A DNA stretch of 41,551 bases from positions 1-41,551 of the forward strand of contig JAAZKE010000005.1 of the NCBI GenBank assembly GCA_012799995.1, in the 5' to 3' direction. The notes beneath the pieces were generated by a model that saw only the letters and a list, made by a program, of their open reading frames with translations, did not search any database and was not told where the DNA came from. Each line of letters begins with the position of its first letter. Positions within the stretch are counted from its first letter, which is position 1. This DNA is from Chloroflexota bacterium. Its GTDB lineage: Bacteria; Chloroflexota; Anaerolineae; Anaerolineales; Anaerolineaceae. The translations under genes and the position numbers were made by a program. Of this stretch, positions 33,542-41,551 are shown piece by piece.

Positions 33542-35095
33542 TCAGTAAGCGGCAATGATTCCGCGGTTTTCAAGCACAGCCCAAGATGCTAGAAAGGTGT
33601 TCAGGTCGCGCTGATAACGGGTTCCGCCATCCTGCAATGTAACACTTGAGGCATCGTAGCCAATCACCACCACAGTGTGCTGGAAAGGTACGACATAGGT
33701 CGTCTTCCCGTTGGCTGGAGTATAAGGAAGCCTTGTCCCGATTTCAGTTGCGCCAACCACCCACACCATCACCGGTCTGCCATTCGCAATTTCATATCGG
33801 ATTTGATCCCAGCTCATATTTTTATAGCCAACCGCAGGGAAACCATAATTTCGCAGTTGCGCAGCGATCGGTTCCTGGTACACCCCGTAAGAATTCGGAG
33901 GAATTTGTCCTCGTTTGTCCCGATAATTACCGACAAACCCTTCATTCGGATCATCCGAGCGCGGTAAAGTTGTCAAAAACTCCTGCGCGTTAATTTTGAA
34001 TCCAAAAAAGGATGCCAGATCAACTGCGGAACGGGTTTCACAATCCAGATTATAGGTTTGCGCATATCCGGTAAATCGGTCGATCCAGACCGCCGAAGGC
34101 AGATCCATGTCTGCTGACCAGACCGAACTCAAATCTCCGAATTGCCCCATATAGGAAATGCCGGATGCACCCTGATTGATTTGTTCTTCCTCAGGATACC
34201 AAAACCAGCCTTTGTAGTCCTCTGGATTGGGGAATTGTCCGAACACAGGTTGAATTTCCGAATCTGTCTGTGATGGATCCTGTGCAGCGGTTGCCATGCC
34301 CAGAAATGCGTTCATATCCGTGTCACGCGGGAGGTTTTGCAAAGAAATTACACCACTTTCTGCAGGTCGATCCGTTGGGACAATCGAATTGTTGGCAATC
34401 TGATCAGCTTTCCACTGATCTCCGTCTGAACGATTCCACCATTGCATCGCACCTGACGTCTTCACTGCGCCTTCAATGATCAAAGCACGATATCCCAAAA
34501 CTTTCCAGGAAGAATCCAGATCTTTTTCCGTGCGTGTATAGGTTCTGCCATTATCCCAGATAGTAAAACCGCTCTGATCAAATCCGGTAACTGTGACTGT
34601 ATTCATATTTTTAGCGACAACTGTGGTATTGCCACTCTCCGGAGTGTACTCAACACCTTTTCCCGCAGCAGTATGATCAACCACCCAGCAAATTACAGGG
34701 TAACCGGACCGTAAAAAGTTCTTTAGATCTTCGGTTGATATTCCTTCGTATCCGAGCGCGGGAATGTCAAGCCTCACCAACGCTTCCGCCAGCGGATTTT
34801 GATAGACGCCATATGTATCGGGTGGCATCGATGGAGCCTTTGTGTAATCACCGACATAGCCGGTGTTTGGATCGTCGGTCAGTGGAATTTGAGCCATGAT
34901 ATCTAACGGGCTGATGTTGAAACCAAAATGAGCCGCCAGGTCGCTGGCTGCCTGCGCTTCACTGATTGACTTATACTCCATTGCGTTGCTTTGGTAATTA
35001 CTTATAAAAAATGATTCAGCCTGTGCAAAAACACTTGACCAGCTGAGGGTTAATGTCATTGTTAATAATAAGAGTGCTAAAAAGAATTTTTTCAT
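33542..35095 (-). CDS. Secreted protein with tandem C39-like domains, first one inactive
   Basis: A 517-aa protein with signal peptide (1-25, ending VFAQA). It has two homologous papain-like domains, about 30-205 and 335-515. The second has a full candidate triad: C352 (NLDCETRSAVDLA), H473 (FQHTVVVIGYD) and D489 (LQDGG). The first aligns without large gaps (DLAAHFGFNISPLD against DLASFFGFKINAQE, GVYQNPLAEALVRLDIPALGY against GVYQEPIAAQLRNYGFPAVGY), but Ser45 stands at the Cys position and Asn165 at the His position; D181 is kept. Spacing is the same (120 and 121 residues). It lies 23 bases downstream of the NBR1-Ig lipoprotein gene, same strand, probably one operon. Substrate unknown. Confidence 0.88.
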   Translation of the reverse strand: MKKFFLALLLLTMTLTLSWSSVFAQAESFFISNYQSNAMEYKSISEAQAASDLAAHFGFNISPLDIMAQIPLTDDPNTGYVGDYTKAPSMPPDTYGVYQNPLAEALVRLDIPALGYEGISTEDLKNFLRSGYPVICWVVDHTAAGKGVEYTPESGNTTVVAKNMNTVTVTGFDQSGFTIWDNGRTYTRTEKDLDSSWKVLGYRALIIEGAVKTSGAMQWWNRSDGDQWKADQIANNSIVPTDRPAESGVISLQNLPRDTDMNAFLGMATAAQDPSQTDSEIQPVFGQFPNPEDYKGWFWYPEEEQINQGASGISYMGQFGDLSSVWSADMDLPSAVWIDRFTGYAQTYNLDCETRSAVDLASFFGFKINAQEFLTTLPRSDDPNEGFVGNYRDKRGQIPPNSYGVYQEPIAAQLRNYGFPAVGYKNMSWDQIRYEIANGRPVMVWVVGATEIGTRLPYTPANGKTTYVVPFQHTVVVIGYDASSVTLQDGGTRYQRDLNTFLASWAVLENRGIIAAY

Positions 35096-35118
35096 CAGAA
35101 ATCCCTACCAGAAATCGG

Positions 35119-35655
35119 CTAATACTTTTGGCTGACAACAATGTCAACGAATATGTCATCTCCAAACGCTTTTCCGCGTGCGTCATGGGCTTGCCATTGG
35201 CTGTAATATCCGCCATAATCAGACGGCGCGGTAAAAGTGATTTCCAATACACCGATTTCTCCAGCAGCCAGTTCCGGAAGTTTCTGCTTCGCATCAGCTC
35301 CCATCGAAAAACCGGAAATGTTGCGGGCTGAGTATTGTTTGGTCCAGTCACAGGTACCGCTGTTTTGAACCTGCCACTGTTTTACAAAGCTCTGCTCAGG
35401 TTCAATAATTGACCCATCAGGAATGGTAAGATCATTCAGGAAAGTCAGGCTGTTCGTGCAGTCTGCCTGTGGATTCAAGGTTGTCATGAAGGGATCAATC
35501 GTGGGCGTTCTGAAAATAGTCGCGACCAGCGTCGGTGCAATAAACTGCTCGCTGACGACACCTTTGCTTTGAGATCGCATGCACGCAGACAGGAGCACTG
35601 AAATCCCGATCAGAAAAACCAGTAAGAGCAATGTACGCAGACCATTCCTGTTCAT
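35119..35655 (-). CDS. NBR1-Ig-like domain lipoprotein
   Basis: A 178-aa lipoprotein. The signal peptide ends VLLSAC (Cys25). The remaining mature part from about residue 65 is an NBR1-Ig-like beta-sandwich: LNDLTIPDGSIIEPEQSFVK, the conserved WQVQNSGTCDWT, and GEIGVLEITFTAPSDYGGYY with SQWQAHDARGKAFGD. In bacteria this domain is found on exported proteins and probably binds proteins or glycans. It is the upstream gene of a pair with the tandem C39-like protein (23-base gap), suggesting that the two act together outside the cell. No enzymatic residues are evident. Confidence 0.9.
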   Translation of the reverse strand: MNRNGLRTLLLLVFLIGISVLLSACMRSQSKGVVSEQFIAPTLVATIFRTPTIDPFMTTLNPQADCTNSLTFLNDLTIPDGSIIEPEQSFVKQWQVQNSGTCDWTKQYSARNISGFSMGADAKQKLPELAAGEIGVLEITFTAPSDYGGYYSQWQAHDARGKAFGDDIFVDIVVSQKY

Positions 35656-35674
35656 CGTTGTTTTCGTTGCAATA

Positions 35675-35683
35675 ATTATGCCA
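35675..35683 (-). promoter_or_regulatory. Extended -10 promoter element for the NBR1-Ig/C39 pair
   Basis: On the minus strand TGGCATAAT (TGN plus a five-of-six -10 hexamer) lies about 20 bases before the ATG at 35655. The -35 (TGAACG at 17 bp) is poor. It is downstream of the recA terminator, so an independent promoter is expected here. Confidence 0.35.
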
Positions 35684-35718
35684 GAAAAATCAAGTTCCGT
35701 TCAGATGGTCGAAGGATA

Positions 35719-35750
35719 AAAAATCCCGGGAGAATATTCCCAGGATTTTT
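35719..35750 (-). terminator. Rho-independent terminator of recA
   Basis: On the minus strand AAAAATCC pairs with GGATTTTT, with an inner GGGA/TCCC stem across one mismatch and a 6-base loop, followed by a T-run. It lies 46 bases past the recA stop. Confidence 0.85.
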
Positions 35751-35795
35751 GTAAATCATATCAAGCGGGTAACCGCACGCCTGCAGCGAAGAATT

Positions 35796-36890
35796 TTAGT
35801 CGTTTTCGTCAGCTTCAATGTCCGCATCAGGGCTAAACGACATCAATGACAGGTCATTGTTTTGAGCCAGTGCACGTACTTCTTCCTCAATCTCCGCGGC
35901 TAACTCCGGATTTTGTTTGAGGAATTCCTTGGCATTTTCCCGTCCCTGTCCCAGACGCATGTCCTTATAGGAATAAAACGCACCGCGTTTAGTGACCAGT
36001 TCAAGCTGGGTTGCCAGATCCAGGATGTCTCCTGCGGTTGAAATGCCTTCGTTGTACATCACATCAAATTCAGCCGTAGTAAAGGGCGGTGCCACCTTGT
36101 TTTTGACGACACGCACGCGTACCCGGCTGCCAATAATTTCAGCACCGCTCTTAATTGAGGTAATCCTGCGCACATCCAGACGGACCGATGCGTAGAATTT
36201 AAGCGCCAACCCACCGGTTGTCGTTTCAGGGTTGCCAAACATCACGCCAATTTTTTGACGTAACTGATTGGTGAAAATCACGGCGGTTTTGGTCTGGTTG
36301 ATCGCACCGGATAATTTCCGAAGCGCCTGTGACATCAGCCGAGCCTGCACACCCATGGAAGAATCGCCCATGTCGCCTTCGATTTCAGATCGCGGAACCA
36401 GCGCAGCAACGGAGTCAACCACAACCACATCCACTGCTCCCGAGCGAACCAGCGTTTCGCAGATTTCAAGCGCCTGTTCACCAGTATCAGGTTGGGAGAC
36501 ATACAACTCGTTAATATTCACACCCAATTTTGCAGCATACAGCGGATCCAGTGCATGCTCCATATCAATGAAAGCAGCCGTCCCGCCCATCTTCTGCGCT
36601 TCAGCAACGATGTGAAGACATAAGGTGGTTTTTCCGGAGGATTCCGGCCCATAGATTTCAGTGATTCGAGCGCGCGGAATTCCGCCTACGCCCAGTGCCA
36701 GGTCAAGGGAAAGCGCACCGGTCGGGATCGCTTCCACCTGCATATGTTTTGCTTCACCAAGTCGCATGATCGCCCCTTCGCCGTAGCGTTTGGATATGTC
36801 GGTCAACGCGCGGTCTAACAATGCTTTTTTTGCATCAGGAGAAAAATCTTCCGTTTGTGAATTGATTTGTTCAGCTGATCTCTTTGCCAT
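35796..36890 (-). CDS. recA: Recombinase RecA
   Basis: A 364-aa RecA of normal length. Walker A is GPESSGKTT (81-89). The family blocks [52 protein letters not shown] and [13 protein letters not shown] follow in order. The C-terminus ends in an acidic tail ([10 protein letters not shown]). RecA pairs homologous DNA and promotes LexA self-cleavage. The start has a strong GGAGG six bases upstream and a 30-base leader after the -10. The promoter carries a near-consensus LexA box, and a terminator follows the gene, so it is monocistronic. No recX, lexA or cinA adjoins it. Confidence 0.98.
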   Translation of the reverse strand: MAKRSAEQINSQTEDFSPDAKKALLDRALTDISKRYGEGAIMRLGEAKHMQVEAIPTGALSLDLALGVGGIPRARITEIYGPESSGKTTLCLHIVAEAQKMGGTAAFIDMEHALDPLYAAKLGVNINELYVSQPDTGEQALEICETLVRSGAVDVVVVDSVAALVPRSEIEGDMGDSSMGVQARLMSQALRKLSGAINQTKTAVIFTNQLRQKIGVMFGNPETTTGGLALKFYASVRLDVRRITSIKSGAEIIGSRVRVRVVKNKVAPPFTTAEFDVMYNEGISTAGDILDLATQLELVTKRGAFYSYKDMRLGQGRENAKEFLKQNPELAAEIEEEVRALAQNNDLSLMSFSPDADIEADEND

Positions 36891-36920
36891 GATCCCTCCG
36901 TTTATGAATTTCCATCATGA

Positions 36921-36950
36921 ATTATAGACCATTTGTTCAATATACGTCAA
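36921..36950 (-). promoter_or_regulatory. recA promoter with LexA-box-like operator
   Basis: On the minus strand TTGACG (36950-36945) and a perfect TATAAT (36926-36921) are 18 bases apart. The spacer contains GAACAAATGGTC (36938-36927), one base off the Gram-positive-type SOS box GAAC-N4-GTTC. Its position between -35 and -10 would block RNA polymerase. The promoter call is strong; LexA control is inferred. Confidence 0.7.
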
Positions 36951-37027
36951 GCTGCTAGATTTCATTTCAGCGAAAGTATACATTATTTCAATGAGAGTGA
37001 TGCAAGACATACTGAAAGACAGATTAC

Positions 37028-39388
37028 TCAAAAGGGATCAATTGAATCCTGCTCTTTATACCCCTCCGGCCATTCGGCGTCACGCGGACCTTGCACCACC
37101 ACTTCATCCAGGTTCACACTGTCCAAAATCGACCGCGCACTTTCAAGCGAAAAATTCTCAGTCTTCCGGAAGATCCAAACCGGCGGATGATCGTACACGC
37201 TGAAGGCTTCCTCTGCCCCCCAGATGCTCAGATTCTTGACAGGCAATACGGCCGGTGCGCCCCAACTCACGGTTCCCGTCAGATCAGAGAAATACATATC
37301 ACCGATTTTGAAAGGTCTTTGGAAACCGGCTGCCAGCTCGAAACCCAGACTGCCATCAAAAAGCGCATGGTAATACGCTATGGTCATGGGATACGTCCGC
37401 GGAATGCGTACTGCGCTCCAGATGCTGCGCTGGCTTGGCAGAATCAGATAATCTGCTGTATCCAGCACATTCAACAGCATCGCCTTTTTATTTTCGTTAT
37501 CTGCCCAGCGGACTTCATTGGTCATGCCCGTGTAGAGTTGCCCAAATGGATCAAGCCCATTTAACGGGAATGGCAACCCTTCATCCCAACTCTCGTTGGC
37601 GATCACGTTACGGCGAATTCGGACGCCTCCTGCGGAAAGGTTGCTGATCCTCAGTCGATATTCGACATTGGGCAAAAGAACTGCCGGTTCGGGAAAAATC
37701 AAATCCGCTGTCTGATCGCCTGTCTCTTTCGCTTCATACACAAGCGTGGCCAATGGTTCTGCCAGATCTGATTCGATCGCAAGCCGCAGTTTAACCAGTT
37801 CCCCTGCATTGATGGCAACCACATGCGGGATGATCAGCCGCTGAAGCAACACGTTATCAGCCGTTCGGAAGGAAATTTCAAACGGTACATCAGGTCCGAT
37901 CACCAGCGGCTCCGGAGGGGTCAATCGGATTCGCGTGACCGAACCTGAAGCATCCGCGATTCCCTCCAGTTGAATGGCAGACGGAATCTCATCATAGATC
38001 CAGTTCACCGCCTCCACGCGCGAGTGCGGTTGACCATATACCGTTGAAGCGAACAGCACCGGCCAGATCGCCCCCGTGAAGAGTATGACAACAGTCAGAA
38101 TCCTGCCAATATTCCGCCTGAATTGAACGCTTGAGCTCATCAACGCTGTGAGTGCCCAGGCAAGCAAAAGACACAGCATCGGGTAAATCGGCAGCAGATA
38201 ACGGATACTTTTGACGAAACGGGTTCCCATGAACAGGAAATAAAAGAGACTCCAAAAAAGCGGTATCGCCAGAATTTTCCATTGCTGCCGGTCAGATCGC
38301 ACGCATTTCCAAAGCGCCGCCAGAGCAGCAATCCATACCGCTATCCCAAGCGGAAGCCCCATACCATACAGAACCATATTGATCAATGGAAAGAGCAGGG
38401 GTGTACGACGTGCCCACTGTTCGGATGGCGGCCCTCCGCCAATTCCGCTTGACTCCGACATTGAGACCAGCATGCTGTCAACCCAGTCTTTATTGAAGTG
38501 AATCGTGAAGATTCCGGTATCCCCCGTAGCAGCGCGAAAACTCATCGGTTGAAAAATCCGGAAGGTAACCAGCGCCACGACTGCGCTCAGAATGCACAAT
38601 CCTAGCCCCATGAAAAAAACCCGCCAGAAAGCATTGCGAGAGGCGATACGAAAATCGGCAATCGCGATGAAAAATGCCAGCGGCAGGACAATCCCCAAAA
38701 CAGCTTGATTGATCTTACATGCAACCGCCAGACCGAGAAAAACTCCGAATAAGAGAAACCACTTGACTCCATTTGGGCCTGGTTGCAACACTCCAGCATC
38801 ATCACGTTGGAACAGATCAGCCTGTGAGATTTTCACTGCTGCCAGGATCGTCAGCATGATAAAAAAGACCGCAAAATGATCGACGGTCATAAAATGCGCC
38901 TGCTGAATTGCCATTACCGCGTACCCATAGAAAGCAGTAGCAAGCAAGTCAGCAGTCACTTGCTTCAGTAACAATCGTGCGACCAGGAACAGGATCAACA
39001 TCGTTCCTACGTCCGCCAACGCTGAGAGCACCCTGCCAGTCAGGCGCATTTCCAGATATCCGGTGCGGTTCAGCGCTTCCGCTACCGATCGGATGATCAT
39101 AATTGGCAGTTGTCCCCAGCGCATGCGATTATCCGGCCCATCCGAAATCTTGCTCCCATCGATATCATATTGATCGTAGGGACTGATTGGCGAGAGACGT
39201 GTGTTGAAATACTCGGAAAAGCTCCGGGGCAGCGAAAGCCGCGTCAGCGTATTGGTCAGCCCATATTCATCGGGGTGAAGCAGGGCACCCGAATCCCATT
39301 CCAGATTATAAAAACGTAAAAAAATCCCGCCTGCGATGAGCAGAACCAGGAAAATATTTAAAATCGACTGTCGGTATCGCTTTTCCAA
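37028..39388 (-). CDS. GT-C (GT39/PMT-like) membrane glycosyltransferase
   Basis: A 786-aa polytopic membrane protein. The first helix lies at about residues 8-24. The first outer loop has LHPDEYGL (D40, E41), the acidic motif of GT39-type enzymes. About ten more helices follow to residue ~470. A large extracytoplasmic C-terminal domain (about 480-786) looks beta-rich. It transfers sugar from a lipid-phosphate donor to a protein or glycan outside the membrane. The start is TTG at 39388, supported by GGAG eight bases upstream and the lack of any in-frame ATG nearby. It overlaps the tail of the RimI-like gene by 31 bases. It is longer than the GT-C enzyme at 1056-2666 and differs in the C-terminal domain. 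Confidence 0.88.
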   Translation of the reverse strand: MEKRYRQSILNIFLVLLIAGGIFLRFYNLEWDSGALLHPDEYGLTNTLTRLSLPRSFSEYFNTRLSPISPYDQYDIDGSKISDGPDNRMRWGQLPIMIIRSVAEALNRTGYLEMRLTGRVLSALADVGTMLILFLVARLLLKQVTADLLATAFYGYAVMAIQQAHFMTVDHFAVFFIMLTILAAVKISQADLFQRDDAGVLQPGPNGVKWFLLFGVFLGLAVACKINQAVLGIVLPLAFFIAIADFRIASRNAFWRVFFMGLGLCILSAVVALVTFRIFQPMSFRAATGDTGIFTIHFNKDWVDSMLVSMSESSGIGGGPPSEQWARRTPLLFPLINMVLYGMGLPLGIAVWIAALAALWKCVRSDRQQWKILAIPLFWSLFYFLFMGTRFVKSIRYLLPIYPMLCLLLAWALTALMSSSVQFRRNIGRILTVVILFTGAIWPVLFASTVYGQPHSRVEAVNWIYDEIPSAIQLEGIADASGSVTRIRLTPPEPLVIGPDVPFEISFRTADNVLLQRLIIPHVVAINAGELVKLRLAIESDLAEPLATLVYEAKETGDQTADLIFPEPAVLLPNVEYRLRISNLSAGGVRIRRNVIANESWDEGLPFPLNGLDPFGQLYTGMTNEVRWADNENKKAMLLNVLDTADYLILPSQRSIWSAVRIPRTYPMTIAYYHALFDGSLGFELAAGFQRPFKIGDMYFSDLTGTVSWGAPAVLPVKNLSIWGAEEAFSVYDHPPVWIFRKTENFSLESARSILDSVNLDEVVVQGPRDAEWPEGYKEQDSIDPF

Positions 39389-39822
39389 AGAGTTTTCTCC
39401 ATCATCAATCCGTCACGTTTGCTGGCATAATAATTTTTCCATATTTCAACTTTTTTGTAGCCAAGTTGTTCGTAAAGCCTGATCGCTTTTTCGTTTTCCA
39501 CGCTCACCGTTAACCTCATCAGCGGTTGTGAAACACATTGCTCACAGGCAGCGATCAACGCAGTTCCGATCCCCTGCCCGCGAAAAGACTCATAAACGCC
39601 AACCGTCATGATCCAGGCTGCCTTGTCCCGGGGAATCTCCTCCGCAGCCGCAAACCCGGCAAAAGACTTGTTAACCAGCGCCTTCAAGCGGAACGAATTT
39701 CGCTGACAAAACAAACCAGTCAAGTCCAGCAGCGTCCAGGCGTCCTTTTTAAAACATGCCTTTTCAAGGTTCAAAATCTCGGAGATGTCCATGAAGCTGG
39801 CTGGTACGATTTCAATCGGCAT
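39358..39822 (-). CDS. rimI: RimI-like GNAT N-acetyltransferase
   Basis: A 154-aa single-domain GNAT protein. The acetyl-CoA-binding motif is VGVYESFRGQGIGTALI (R/Q-x-x-G-x-G), followed by LTVSVENEKAIRLYEQLGYKKVE and the C-terminal NYYASKRDGLMMEKTL. These match the ribosomal-protein bS18 N-alpha-acetyltransferase RimI, although related GNATs with other targets look similar. Its coding end overlaps the start of the GT-C gene by 31 bases, so the two are co-expressed. The ribosome site (GGGTAG) is weak. No tsaB or tsaD, common neighbours of rimI, is present, which lowers certainty of the exact substrate. Confidence 0.83.
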   Translation of the reverse strand: MPIEIVPASFMDISEILNLEKACFKKDAWTLLDLTGLFCQRNSFRLKALVNKSFAGFAAAEEIPRDKAAWIMTVGVYESFRGQGIGTALIAACEQCVSQPLMRLTVSVENEKAIRLYEQLGYKKVEIWKNYYASKRDGLMMEKTLWKSDTDSRF

Positions 39823-39904
39823 GGATTGAATTCTACCCTGTTCTTTTGTCAGCTGCCGAAGAGAATAGCATCTCTGCCCGTCTCATTCCCAGTATAATCA
39901 TCAA

Positions 39905-40675
39905 ATGCTTCATTCTGAAATTCTTTCAGCAGGTATTTTGAAAAGCAGCATGCCTCTGTTCCCCAAAGATTCTTTTCTGGTCAACAATTATGTCCTGACC
40001 GGAACGGAGGGCACGCTGGTCTGGGATACGCTTTTGGACCCGCGCGCAATCAGCGAACAAAGCACCGCATATACCCACCAGCCAGTGACCGCTGTGTATT
40101 CTCATGCTGATTGGGATCACTGCCTCGGAACAGATGGGTTTCAATTCACAGAAGTGATCGCTCATAAAGATGCATTTGAACGTTTTTCAACCGATCTTCC
40201 GCTTGAGATACGAAAAGTGGGCAGAAAACAGGCTCCAGAGTGGATCACACTCCGTCCTGTTCCTCCAACAATCACCTTTACCTGCAAGATGAAGCTCGAA
40301 TTTGGATCATTTCATATTGAATTGATTTCATTGGGTGGTCATACCAGCGATTCAATTGTGGGAATCGTACCGGATTTCAAGCTGCTGCTTGCCGGTGACG
40401 CGCTGGAAACCATCCCAGTCGTTAACGATGCAGCCAGCGTGAAAGGTTGGTTGCAAGCGCTTGAAAAGCTTTCGCAGCGAAGCGATTTTGAGCAGATTCT
40501 CCCGGGACATGGCAACCCAACTGACCGAGCTTTGCTCTATCAGAATATTGACTATCTATCAAAATTATCAAAGGGAGACTCTTTTGAAATTGAAGATAAG
40601 GGACCTTTTTACCGAAAAACACATCGCGATAATCTGCAACGAATGAGGAATTTTCATGAGCAAAACAACCAATAA
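39905..40675 (+). CDS. MBL-fold metallo-hydrolase
   Basis: A 256-aa metallo-beta-lactamase-fold protein. The metal motif HADWDH (67-72) replaces the first family HxHxDH middle His with Asp; the third ligand His is in SLGGHTSDS, the bridging Asp in LLLAGDALET, and the last His in ILPGHGNPTD. Substitution of the second histidine (H-x-D-x-D-H) is seen in some MBL subgroups and could alter metal content. Substrate unknown; it is probably cytoplasmic. Its 3' end overlaps the start of the EamA transporter gene by 20 bases, so the two are co-transcribed. Confidence 0.9.
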   Translation: MLHSEILSAGILKSSMPLFPKDSFLVNNYVLTGTEGTLVWDTLLDPRAISEQSTAYTHQPVTAVYSHADWDHCLGTDGFQFTEVIAHKDAFERFSTDLPLEIRKVGRKQAPEWITLRPVPPTITFTCKMKLEFGSFHIELISLGGHTSDSIVGIVPDFKLLLAGDALETIPVVNDAASVKGWLQALEKLSQRSDFEQILPGHGNPTDRALLYQNIDYLSKLSKGDSFEIEDKGPFYRKTHRDNLQRMRNFHEQNNQ

Positions 40676-41551
40676 CAGCACCGATTTCAAAAAAAGAGGC
40701 ATTTCAGATTTAATGCTCTTGCTGACTGCCATCCTGTGGGGCAGCGGTTTTCTCGCGCAACGGCTCGGAGCTGACAACGTCACCTCATTCACATTCAATG
40801 CGTTTCGTTATATCCTGGCAAGCCTCACGCTGCTGATCCTGGCAAAATTCCGCCTCCCAACCGACCGGGAGAGCTTGAAAATCATCTTCTGGGCTGGGTT
40901 GGTCTCTTATGCCGGCTCCACCTGTCAGCAAACCGGTATGAAATACACCAGCATTGGCAATACCGGTTTTATCACTACCATCTACGTTCCGCTGGTTCCG
41001 GTTATTTCCTACCTGTTGTTCAGGGAAAAAGTTAAAAAGCAGGCCTTTCTGGCTGCATTCATCGCCATGATTGGGCTTTATCTTCTTTCCACAGCGGGGA
41101 ACGGCTTAGAGCACATGTCGATTGGAGATTTGATCGTTTTTATCGGCTCATTCTTCTGGGCAATGCATATTATTGTGGTCTCCAAAGCAGAAAACATTCC
41201 GGCAGCCCAATTCTCCGCAGGGCAATTCCTGGTCACAGCGATGCTCCACTTAATTAGTTGGGCGGTCATTGATGGCGCCCCAACCGCAAACCTGATCAGT
41301 ATTGCGCCTGCGATCTTGTATTCCGGGATCATCGTGGTTGGCTTCGGCTTTACGCTACAGGCTATTGGTAAGAAAAACTCCGGCAGTGCAGAAGCCGCGA
41401 TCATCCTTGGGCTGGAATCGGTTTTTGCAATGATCTTCGGGACGATTTTTTATGGGGAACGGTTTAACCTGATTCAGGCGATCGGTGCGATCCTGATCTT
41501 TTTCAGCATCATTGTCTCAGTCTGGTCAAACAGACAATCAGCCGTTGAGGA
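40656..41551 (+). CDS. EamA/DMT-family transporter (3' end outside window)
   Basis: The frame opens with ATG 40656, with GAGGAA upstream, and is still open at the last base (298 codons). The protein has ten hydrophobic helices in two EamA repeats. Repeat 1 begins LMLLLTAILWGSGFLAQRLG with FNAFRYILASL. Repeat 2 begins IGDLIVFIGSFFWAMHIIVV and ends AAIILGLESVFAMIFGTIFYGE, the typical repeat-2 signature. DMT exporters move amino acids, nucleotide sugars or drugs; the substrate is not deducible. Judging by family length (about 300 aa) only a few codons are missing. It overlaps the MBL hydrolase gene by 20 bases. Confidence 0.93.
   Translation, partial: MSKTTNNSTDFKKRGISDLMLLLTAILWGSGFLAQRLGADNVTSFTFNAFRYILASLTLLILAKFRLPTDRESLKIIFWAGLVSYAGSTCQQTGMKYTSIGNTGFITTIYVPLVPVISYLLFREKVKKQAFLAAFIAMIGLYLLSTAGNGLEHMSIGDLIVFIGSFFWAMHIIVVSKAENIPAAQFSAGQFLVTAMLHLISWAVIDGAPTANLISIAPAILYSGIIVVGFGFTLQAIGKKNSGSAEAAIILGLESVFAMIFGTIFYGERFNLIQAIGAILIFFSIIVSVWSNRQSAVE

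Overview
This 41.5 kb window looks like a chromosomal segment of an anaerobic member of the Chloroflexota, most likely class Anaerolineae. That placement is an inference. It rests on three C39-like papain-fold proteins, an NBR1-Ig-like lipoprotein, a sortase-bearing surface protein, two membrane GT-C glycosyltransferases, Rad50-type SbcC/SbcD, and housekeeping genes in an unusual order (rpsU-infA, recA). There is no rRNA; one tRNA (Gln, UUG) is present.

Layout. 1-2666: the end of a surface-sugar locus (DegT aminotransferase plus hexapeptide N-acetyltransferase, the pair that finishes a 3-acetamido uronic-acid sugar) and a convergent GT-C glycosyltransferase. 2805-6612: tRNA-Gln, then a tight three-gene operon (YgiQ-type radical SAM, lipid kinase, Gfo/Idh/MocA oxidoreductase) closed by a perfect-palindrome terminator shared with the next operon. 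6673-15907 (minus): a long run of seven genes reading 114-aa protein, C39-TPR protein, SbcD, CorC/HlyC protein, SbcC and two GT4 glycosyltransferases. 16023-16688 (minus): rpsU-infA with a consensus promoter and a terminator.

16847-23308 is an accessory island. It holds a RelE/HicB-like toxin-antitoxin pair, the first 38 codons of a phage large terminase running directly into an IS30 transposase remnant with three nonsense codons, then a visibly AT-rich two-gene operon: an 805-aa all-helical protein of unknown family, and a 676-aa protein with an N-terminal GHKL (sacsin/Hsp90-like) ATPase and a C-terminal DUF3883/PD-(D/E)xK-type nuclease. This pair is the best candidate for an undescribed (probably anti-phage) system. 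The island ends in a relic of a second ZIP transporter gene.

23484-27985: a four-gene Tel-type envelope-stress operon (lipoprotein with solute-binding and VWA domains, XpaC-like membrane protein, second membrane-anchored solute-binding protein, TelA) with no ABC permease or ATPase. 28116-30230 (minus): ZIP transporter and an RNA m5U methyltransferase homologue that has lost its catalytic motifs. 30255-35655: secreted proteins, including a C39-like lipoprotein, a VWA protein carrying two LPxTG motifs and its own sortase domain, a tandem C39-like protein whose first domain is dead, and an NBR1-Ig lipoprotein. 35796-36950: recA with a promoter and a LexA-box-like operator. 37028-41551: GT-C glycosyltransferase with a RimI-like acetyltransferase, then an MBL-fold hydrolase and an EamA transporter that runs off the end of the window.
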